From: an uncultured Collinsella sp.
Lineage (GTDB): Bacteria > Actinomycetota > Coriobacteriia > Coriobacteriales > Coriobacteriaceae
Assembly (NCBI GenBank): GCA_902478945.1
Contig: CABSMX010000022.1
Location: forward strand, 1-23,584
Length of the DNA stretch: 23,584 nucleotides
Direction of reading: 5' to 3'
Position 1 is the stretch's first letter, and each line of letters opens with the position of its first letter. The notes under the pieces are model-generated. The model was not told the origin of the DNA. It made no database searches and worked only from the letters and a program-made list of their open reading frames with translations. Below, piece after piece: positions 6,943 to 12,542 of this stretch. Made by a program: the position numbers and the translations under genes.

Positions 6943-7061
6943 GGGTCGGGCGGCTTGGCTTTGTTCGCTACAAGTTCCGCACGCAAAGAAGAGCACTTAA
7001 TGTGCTCTTCGTCTTGCGCAGGACTGTCCGCAGTAGCGAATAAAGCCAAGCCGCCCGACCC
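6943..7061 (+). promoter_or_regulatory. Giant hairpin in the leuS leader
   Basis: The base stem pairs 6943-6971 with 7033-7061 over 29 bp with a single G-T wobble. Above an internal loop, CGCAA (6982-6986) pairs with 7014-7018 and GAAGAGCAC (6988-6996) with 7002-7010, closing a five-base loop. The structure ends 23 bases before the leuS ATG and leaves the AAAGGAG ribosome site (7073-7079) outside. It has no trailing T-tract and no T-box AGGGTGG-type motif. It may be a leader regulating leuS, an RNase III-type processing site, or an inserted palindromic element. Confidence 0.75.
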
Positions 7062-7084
7062 CAGCTAAGATTAAAGGAGCTGAT

Positions 7085-9661
7085 ATGTGCGATTGCACAG
7101 ATCATAAGGACGAGATCCCTGCCTACGACGCGCAGGCCATTGAGTCCAAGTGGATGAAGGCCTGGGAGGACTCCAACCTCTTTGCCGTCGACACCGACGA
7201 CAGCAAGCCCAAGAAGTACGTGCTCGAGATGTTCCCGTATCCGTCGGGCGACCTGCACATGGGCCACGCTCGCAACTATACCATCGGCGACGCTATGGCC
7301 CGTCAGGCCCGCATGCGCGGCTTTGACGTGCTGCACCCCATTGGCTTTGACGCCTTTGGCCTGCCTGCCGAGAACGCTGCCATCAAGCACAACACGCAGG
7401 CTGCCGCCTGGACGTATAAGAATATGGACCAGGCGCTCGCCACGATGAAGCGCATGGGCTTCTCCTACGATCTGGATCGCATGGTCAAGACCTGCAGCCC
7501 CGACTACTACCGCTGGGGCCAGTGGATCTTTGAGAAACTGTGGGAAAAGGGCCTGGTCTACCGCAAGAAGAACCCGGTCAACTGGTGCCCTAACTGCAAG
7601 ACCGTTCTGGCCAACGAGCAGGTTACCGAGGGCAAGTGCTGGCGCTGCGGCACCGAGCCCGAGAAGCGCGACCTTGAGCAGTGGTACTTCAAGATTACCG
7701 AGTACTCCCAGGAGCTGCTCGACGACCTGGAGAAGCTCCCCGGCTGGCCCGAGCGCGTCAAGCAGATGCAGGCCAACTGGATCGGTCGCTCCGAGGGCGC
7801 CGAGGTCGACTTTACCCTGTGCGACCAGGATGGCGAGCCCATCGAGGGCGACGAGGGCAAGATCACCGTCTTCACCACGCGTGCCGATACCCTTTTTGGC
7901 GTCTCCTTCTTTGTCCTGGCTCCCGAGTACGCCGGCCTGCACGAGCTCGTCGAGGGCACGGAGTACGAGGAGGCCGTAACCAAGATCGTCGAGGACTCCA
8001 GGCATATCTCTGCCGTCGAACGTGCCCAAGGCACCCTCGAGAAGCACGGTGCCTTTACCGGCCGCTACGTGGTGAACCCCGTCAACGGCGAGAAGGTCCC
8101 CGTGTGGGTTGCCGATTATGTCGTGGCCGACTACGGCACCGGCGCCGTCATGGCTGTTCCCTGCGGCGACCAGCGCGACTTTGAGTTTGCCCGCAAGTAC
8201 AACCTGCCGATCGTGCCGATCATCCTGGACGATGACGACCGTGCTGCCGTCGAGGCCAGCGGCGAGACCATCGATACCTTCCATGCCGAGACCGTCGACT
8301 GGGATTGCGCCCACGCTGCCGAGGGCACGCTCGTCCAGTCCGGCAAGTACACCGGCATGCGCGGCGGTAAGCACTCCGAGGGCGAGGCTGCCATCGTGGC
8401 CGACCTCGAGGCCATGGGCTGCGGTCGTCGCAAGGTCGAGTTCCGCCTGCGCGACTGGCTCATCAGCCGTCAGCGCTATTGGGGCAACCCCATCCCGGCC
8501 ATCCACTGCGAGCACTGCGGCATCGTGCCCGTGCCCGAGGATCAGCTGCCGGTGACGCTGCCCGAGAACCTGGACCTGGGCGCCGGCGAGACCCTCGCCG
8601 AGTGCAAGGACTTCTACGAGACCACCTGCCCGGTTTGCGGTCGCCCGGCCAAGCGCGAGACCGATACCATGGACACCTTCACCTGTTCCAGCTGGTATTA
8701 CCTGCGCTATACCGATCCGCATAACACCGAGCTGCCTTTCTCCCGCGAGGCGGCAGACCGTTGGATGCCCGTCGATAACTACATCGGTGGCATTGAGCAC
8801 GCCATTCTGCACCTGCTCTACAGCCGCTTCTTTACCAAGGCGCTGCGCGACCTGGGCCTGCTGAGCGTGGATGAGCCCTTCACCAACCTGCTGTGCCAGG
8901 GTATGGTCAAGGACGAGAACGGCGACACCATGTCCAAGTCCAAGGGCAACGTCGTGCCCCCGAGCTCGGTTATCGAGCCCTACGGCGCCGACACCATGCG
9001 TCTGGCGATCCTGTTTATCGCCCCGCCCGAGAAGGACTTCGACTGGGATCCCAAGGCCGTCGAGGGCGCCAACCGCTTCATCAAGCGCGCTTGGCGTATC
9101 GTGTGGCAGCTCGTCCAGTCGGGTGACGCCAACGTGGCCTTCGACAAGTCCGTGCTCGACGAGACCGCGATGAAGCTCTACCGCGAGCGTCACCGCACCA
9201 TTGCCAAATGCACCGAGGACTTCGATCGCGGCCAGTTCAACACCGCGATCTCTGCCGTCATGGAGCTCGTCAACGCGGCGAGCGCCTACCTCAACGCCAC
9301 CGAGGGTGCTGACCGCGACAAGGCCCTGTGCTACGGCGTGGCCAAGGACATCGTGAGCGTCCTGGCGCCCATCTGCCCGTTCTGGGCCGACGAGCTGTGG
9401 CACGAGGCGCTCGGCTGCGAGGGCAACGCCTACACCGCCGCCTGGCCCGAGTTCGACCTGGCCGAGTCCATCGAGGACACGGTGCAGATCGTCGTCCAGG
9501 TACTCGGCAAGGTCCGCGGCCGCATCGATGTGGCTCGCGATGCCTCCAACGAGGAAATGCAGGCTGCCGCCGAGGCCGCCGTTTCCAAGTGGACCGAGGG
9601 CAAGACGGTCGTCAAGGCCATCTGCGTGCCCGGCAAGCTGGTCAACCTGGTGGTCAAGTAA
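7085..9661 (+). CDS. leuS: Leucyl-tRNA synthetase
   Basis: An 858-residue class Ia synthetase that charges tRNA-Leu. The HIGH-type motif HMGH is at residues 58-61 within PYPSGDLHMGH, and MSKSKGN is at 616-622. Two zinc-ribbon-like Cys clusters are visible: CPNC...CWRC early (about residues 174-195), and CEHC followed by CPVC before the WYYLRY motif. The CP1 editing domain is present, with TTRADTLFGV and GTGAVMAVPCGD, the latter carrying the conserved aspartate that blocks leucine deacylation. The C-terminus ends with a KVRGRIDV-type domain that contacts the tRNA. The length is normal for bacteria. The start has AAAGGAG seven bases upstream in the window of the leader hairpin. Confidence 0.97.
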   Translation: MCDCTDHKDEIPAYDAQAIESKWMKAWEDSNLFAVDTDDSKPKKYVLEMFPYPSGDLHMGHARNYTIGDAMARQARMRGFDVLHPIGFDAFGLPAENAAIKHNTQAAAWTYKNMDQALATMKRMGFSYDLDRMVKTCSPDYYRWGQWIFEKLWEKGLVYRKKNPVNWCPNCKTVLANEQVTEGKCWRCGTEPEKRDLEQWYFKITEYSQELLDDLEKLPGWPERVKQMQANWIGRSEGAEVDFTLCDQDGEPIEGDEGKITVFTTRADTLFGVSFFVLAPEYAGLHELVEGTEYEEAVTKIVEDSRHISAVERAQGTLEKHGAFTGRYVVNPVNGEKVPVWVADYVVADYGTGAVMAVPCGDQRDFEFARKYNLPIVPIILDDDDRAAVEASGETIDTFHAETVDWDCAHAAEGTLVQSGKYTGMRGGKHSEGEAAIVADLEAMGCGRRKVEFRLRDWLISRQRYWGNPIPAIHCEHCGIVPVPEDQLPVTLPENLDLGAGETLAECKDFYETTCPVCGRPAKRETDTMDTFTCSSWYYLRYTDPHNTELPFSREAADRWMPVDNYIGGIEHAILHLLYSRFFTKALRDLGLLSVDEPFTNLLCQGMVKDENGDTMSKSKGNVVPPSSVIEPYGADTMRLAILFIAPPEKDFDWDPKAVEGANRFIKRAWRIVWQLVQSGDANVAFDKSVLDETAMKLYRERHRTIAKCTEDFDRGQFNTAISAVMELVNAASAYLNATEGADRDKALCYGVAKDIVSVLAPICPFWADELWHEALGCEGNAYTAAWPEFDLAESIEDTVQIVVQVLGKVRGRIDVARDASNEEMQAAAEAAVSKWTEGKTVVKAICVPGKLVNLVVK

Positions 9662-9690
9662 GCACTGCGAGCATAACTGACGCATAAAAG

Positions 9691-9725
9691 ACGAGGGGCG
9701 ATCCATTTGGGTCGTCCCTCGTTTT
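9691..9725. terminator. Bidirectional terminator between leuS and the lipoprotein gene
   Basis: ACGAGGGGCGA (9691-9701) pairs with 9712-9722 with one wobble, and the stem continues into the loop with three more pairs. The + strand has TTTT after the stem and the - strand has TTTT just beyond it. It should serve both leuS and the convergent lipoprotein gene. Confidence 0.88.
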
Positions 9726-9765
9726 GCGCTGTGTGTCCTGTTTGGCTGGTGCCTAGCGCCACCCT

Positions 9766-10338
9766 CTACGGAATGTGCACCAGGTCCCTAAAGTAGACAT
9801 TGCCCGTCTGCTCTTCGAACATCCAGATATTGAGGTAGATGTCGTTGAGGTCGTTGTTCACGTCAAAGTCAGGATCGTCGAAGGTGCCTACAAAGGTGAG
9901 CATTGCGGTCGTTTCTTCGCCTGCGGCGACGGGCTGGCGCATGCGCACGTCGCGGACGACACCGTTGACGTAGGCATAAGCATCAACATCGCCAAACATC
10001 ATGTCGGCATCGGTGTTGTTTGTCACCGCAAAGACCAACACGGCGTCGCCGTAGCCATCCGTGTCCTTGCCCACGCAGGTAACATGGACGTTCTCGTCTG
10101 CCTCAAGATCGATGGGGAACTGTTCTTGAGGGTCGGGACCTAAGCCCTGGGGGTCGACTATATCTTCGTCTATTTTGTCGAAACGCTCCGTGGGCGCCGC
10201 TTTCTCGATGGCTTTGGTGCTGCCGAGATTCGGCTCGCATGGTCCGGTGCTGCCATCGACGTTGCCGCAGCCCGCCAGGGCGAACGCGCAGGCTGCAATG
10301 GCGAGCGCTGTCGTGCAGTGGGTGCCTAGGCGTTTCAT
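9766..10338 (-). CDS. Predicted secreted lipoprotein, function unknown
   Basis: A 190-residue protein on the complement, starting at the ATG complementary to 10336-10338 and preceded by a clear GGAGG site (complement of about 10342-10346). Residues 1-24 form a lipoprotein signal: basic start, hydrophobic core ALAIAACAFALAGC, and lipobox LAGC with Cys24 as the lipid anchor. A low-complexity acidic spacer (about residues 40-80) leads to a C-terminal domain (about 83-190). Its alternating strands resemble extracellular immunoglobulin-like domains of the DUF4352 kind (VFAVTNNTDADM, then a MLTF strand), but I cannot name the family with certainty. It is anchored outside the membrane and sits alone between leuS and rimP. 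It has no obvious partner. Confidence 0.75.
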   Translation of the reverse strand: MKRLGTHCTTALAIAACAFALAGCGNVDGSTGPCEPNLGSTKAIEKAAPTERFDKIDEDIVDPQGLGPDPQEQFPIDLEADENVHVTCVGKDTDGYGDAVLVFAVTNNTDADMMFGDVDAYAYVNGVVRDVRMRQPVAAGEETTAMLTFVGTFDDPDFDVNNDLNDIYLNIWMFEEQTGNVYFRDLVHIP

Positions 10339-10579
10339 GGTGCCTCCTTGCCGTAGAAGATCTGGAAGATTGTGCGGTCAACGCGTGCGGCAGGCTTTCT
10401 CGCTACAGAATGCCTTTCAGCTCTAGTCTGGCCGATGTGCGCCCAGGGATGGAATGCCCATGGGGCCCGATTCGGTCGGCGCGCTGGGACGCATGGCCCG
10501 TTTTGGGGCTTTTGGGGAGCGCCGCACAGGAGTCCTCGCCTAATTGTCCTATTCTTGTGGAGAAGCTGTGGGCGCGCTG
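10339..10579. other. Non-coding spacer between divergent lipoprotein gene and rimP cluster
   Basis: A stretch of about 240 bases with no supported gene. Frames crossing it are open only because they run into rimP and have no ribosome site. The lipoprotein promoter should lie here on the - strand, but I could not identify a convincing -35/-10 pair. Confidence 0.5.
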
Positions 10580-10618
10580 ACCTGCGAATTTCTTTGACGC
10601 TTGCACGTTTTCGCAGGT
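10580..10618. promoter_or_regulatory. 9-bp inverted repeat flanking the rimP promoter -35
   Basis: ACCTGCGAA (10580-10588) and TTCGCAGGT (10610-10618) are perfect inverted repeats separated by 21 bases, so centres are 30 bp apart or about three helical turns. The proposed -35 at 10601-10606 lies between the arms and the -10 just outside. It could be an operator with two half-sites on the same DNA face. Confidence 0.5.
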
Positions 10619-10629
10619 ATTGGTATAGT
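10601..10629 (+). promoter_or_regulatory. Promoter of the rimP-nusA-infB cluster
   Basis: TTGCAC (10601-10606), a 17-base spacer, then TATAGT (10624-10629) with an extended -10 TG at 10621-10622. A second -35-like TTGACG at 10594-10599 is 24 bases from the -10, too far to be used with it. Transcription would start near 10636 and run through the leader hairpin. Confidence 0.6.
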
Positions 10630-10654
10630 TTGCTTGCAAATGAAGTTGTAATTG

Positions 10655-10687
10655 AAAGAAGTGGGGTTTCGGCCCCGCTTCTTTTTT
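10655..10687 (+). promoter_or_regulatory. Terminator-like attenuator in the rimP leader
   Basis: AAAGAAGTGGGG (10655-10666) pairs with 10673-10684 over 12 bp with one wobble around a six-base loop, and six T residues run from 10682 to 10687. It lies after the promoter and just before the rimP ribosome site GGAGG (10696-10700), with no gene upstream on this strand to terminate. In Bacillus subtilis a NusA-dependent terminator in the equivalent leader is known to autoregulate the operon. The same role here is inferred from position. Confidence 0.8.
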
Positions 10688-10707
10688 GTATGGATGGAGG
10701 TGCCGCA

Positions 10708-11202
10708 ATGGTCAAGACCAAGACCGAGCAGGCGATCATCGACGCGCTCGAGGCCGTCGCTCCCCAGCACGATGTCGATATTGTCGACGTTGAGCTCGTG
10801 GGCGCCACCAAGGCCCCCTGCGTGCGTGTGCGTATCGAGGGTGCCGAGGGTCAGAGCCTGTCACTCAACGACGTCACGGCCAATACCAAGTGGGTCGGCG
10901 ACGTGATCGAGGAGCTTGACCCCATTTCTTCGAGCTACACGCTCGAGGTGTCGAGCCCGGGTATGGCGCGCCCGCTGCGCCGCCCGCGCGACTTTGCCCG
11001 TTTTGTGGGCGAGGACTGCGAGCTCACCTCCACCGCCACCGAGGGCCGTCGCAAGTACTCCGGCAAGATTGCCGCCGCGACCGAGACGAACGTGACTCTC
11101 GGGCTCGAGGACGGCGAGTTCGTCACCCTCGATTTCTGTAATGTTAAAAAGTGCAAGTTGAAGCCCACCTACGACTTCAAGCCCGCGAAGGAAGGAAACT
11201 AA
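10708..11202 (+). CDS. rimP: Ribosome maturation factor RimP
   Basis: A 164-residue cytoplasmic protein needed for maturation of the 30S subunit. The N-terminal alpha/beta domain carries VDVELVGATKAPCVRVRIEG and LSLNDVTANTKWV. The family signature YTLEVSSPGMARPLRRPRDF lies at about residues 79-98 and is followed by the Sm-like C-terminal barrel (YSGKIAAATETNVTLGLEDG). The start ATG 10708 has GGAGG at 10696-10700; an in-frame ATG at 10690 would put the ribosome site inside the gene. It is separated from nusA by one base, so the two are probably translationally coupled. Confidence 0.93.
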   Translation: MVKTKTEQAIIDALEAVAPQHDVDIVDVELVGATKAPCVRVRIEGAEGQSLSLNDVTANTKWVGDVIEELDPISSSYTLEVSSPGMARPLRRPRDFARFVGEDCELTSTATEGRRKYSGKIAAATETNVTLGLEDGEFVTLDFCNVKKCKLKPTYDFKPAKEGN

Positions 11203-11203
11203 C

Positions 11204-12451
11204 ATGGCAGCATCCGACATGATGTCCGCCCTGATGGAGCTTTGCCAGGAGAGGCACATCGACCAGCTCTACCTGATCGACCGCCTGGAGCAGTCGCTCG
11301 CCAAGAGCTATGCCGAGATCCTGCATCTTGAGTGGGGCGCCAAGGTGACCATCGACCGCACCACCGGCAAGATCTACGTCTACCGTCTGGAGCCGATTGA
11401 CGATTCCATGGACGAGGAAGGCAACTTCACCGAGTTCGAGGAGATCGACGTCACCCCCAAGAACACGAGCCGCATCGCCGCCCAGCACGCCAAGGCCGAG
11501 ATCAACGCCATCGTGCGCAACTCCGCCCGCGAGCAGATCTACGAGGAGTTCTCCGGACGTATCGGTGACCTCATCAGCGGTACCGTGCTGCAGTCCACGC
11601 CCGACTTCACGATCGTCAAGATCCGCGATGGCGTCGAGGCCGAGCTGCCGCATTTTGACCAGCGCCGTTACGAGAACGAGCGCAACGAGCGTCCGATGGG
11701 CGAGCGCTATCTGCACAACCAGCACATCAAGGCCGTGATCATCGACGTCCGCGATCCCAACTCCAACCTGCAGCCGGTTCGCGGCGAGCACAGCCGTCCG
11801 CCGATCGTCATCTCCCGCACCCACCCCGAGCTCATGCGTCGTCTGTTTGAGCAGGAGGTGCCCGAGATCTATGAGGGCACCGTCCAGATCAAGTCGATCG
11901 CCCGCGAGCCCGGCCAGCGCTCCAAGGTCGCCGTCCACTCGCTCGACGATCGTCTGGATCCCGTAGGCGCCTGCGTCGGCCCCAAGGGCAGCCGCGTTCG
12001 CGCCGTCGTGGGCGAGCTCCGCGGCGAGCGCGTCGACGTCATCCTGTGGGATGCCGATCCGGCCGTCTACGTCGCCAACGCCCTGTCGCCCGCCAAGGTC
12101 ACCCGCGTCCTCATCGACGAGGAGAAGGCCTATGCCGGCGTCATCGTGCCCGACGACCAGCTTTCGCTCGCCATCGGCAAGGAGGGCCAGAACGCCCGCC
12201 TCGCCGCTCGCCTGACCGGCTGGCACATCGACATCAAGTCTGAGACCCTTGCTGCCGACATTCTCAAGAACGTCCCCGTTCACGAGGATCCCGCCGCCGA
12301 CCTGATCGGTGACGAGGAGGACGACGACGTCCGTCGCTGCGAGTACGTGTCCGAGGACGGCATTCAGTGCCGCAACCAGGCCCGCCCCGGCTCCCGTTTC
12401 TGCGGTGTCCACGACACCGACGCCTTCGATGATGCGGAGGACCTGATCTAG
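11204..12451 (+). CDS. nusA: Transcription termination/antitermination factor NusA with Cys/His-rich tail
   Basis: A 415-residue RNA polymerase-associated factor that modulates pausing, termination and antitermination. Order of domains: N-terminal polymerase-binding domain (about 1-120), S1 domain (about 122-200, RIGDLISGTVLQ), KH1 with GPKG at 259-262, and KH2 with GKEG at 325-328. After KH2 comes an acidic stretch (DEEDDDV) and an unusual tail with Cys379, Cys389, Cys400 and His403 spaced C-x9-C-x10-C-x2-H, then an acidic end. This spacing resembles small zinc-binding knuckles of the RC...G.QC...G..FC..H type. Most short NusA proteins end at KH2. It starts one base after rimP, using a GGAAAC site inside the rimP end. 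Confidence 0.95.
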   Translation: MAASDMMSALMELCQERHIDQLYLIDRLEQSLAKSYAEILHLEWGAKVTIDRTTGKIYVYRLEPIDDSMDEEGNFTEFEEIDVTPKNTSRIAAQHAKAEINAIVRNSAREQIYEEFSGRIGDLISGTVLQSTPDFTIVKIRDGVEAELPHFDQRRYENERNERPMGERYLHNQHIKAVIIDVRDPNSNLQPVRGEHSRPPIVISRTHPELMRRLFEQEVPEIYEGTVQIKSIAREPGQRSKVAVHSLDDRLDPVGACVGPKGSRVRAVVGELRGERVDVILWDADPAVYVANALSPAKVTRVLIDEEKAYAGVIVPDDQLSLAIGKEGQNARLAARLTGWHIDIKSETLAADILKNVPVHEDPAADLIGDEEDDDVRRCEYVSEDGIQCRNQARPGSRFCGVHDTDAFDDAEDLI

Positions 12452-12460
12452 CGCGCGGTC

Positions 12461-12481
12461 GCGCCGGGCGGGTCCCGGCGC
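12461..12481 (+). promoter_or_regulatory. GC-rich hairpin in nusA-infB spacer
   Basis: GCGCCGGG (12461-12468) pairs perfectly with CCCGGCGC (12474-12481) around five bases. No T-tract follows, so it is not a normal intrinsic terminator. It may stabilise or divide the transcript. Confidence 0.45.
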
Positions 12482-12506
12482 ATCTCCCACGCTCGTTCAG
12501 TCTCTA

Positions 12507-12521
12507 GGCACCCAAGGTGCC
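12507..12521 (+). promoter_or_regulatory. Small hairpin just upstream of the infB ribosome site
   Basis: GGCACC (12507-12512) pairs with GGTGCC (12516-12521) around the loop CAA. It lies about ten bases before the AGGTGA ribosome site at 12531-12536, where it could influence infB translation. Confidence 0.4.
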
Positions 12522-12542
12522 AGAAAGGGTAGGTGAAGTCAT

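Noticed and set aside
7000..7068. A 22-codon open frame inside the leuS leader hairpin as a leader peptide
   Set aside because: It has only one leucine codon, a weak ribosome site and lies in the pairing arm, so it does not resemble a leucine attenuation peptide.
6909..7084. T-box riboswitch upstream of leuS
   Set aside because: No AGGGTGG-type T-box sequence, no terminator/antiterminator pair and no specifier-loop layout could be found.
6968..9706. A 912-codon open frame on the - strand opposite leuS, and similar long ones opposite scrB, infB, nusA and nrnA-truB
   Set aside because: They mirror the third-codon GC bias of the + strand genes, have low-complexity Gly/Val/Asp-rich translations, no family motifs and no ribosome sites.
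10372..10707. N-terminal extension of rimP by 112 codons
   Set aside because: The extension covers the promoter and attenuator hairpin, has no family similarity, and GGAGG supports ATG 10708.
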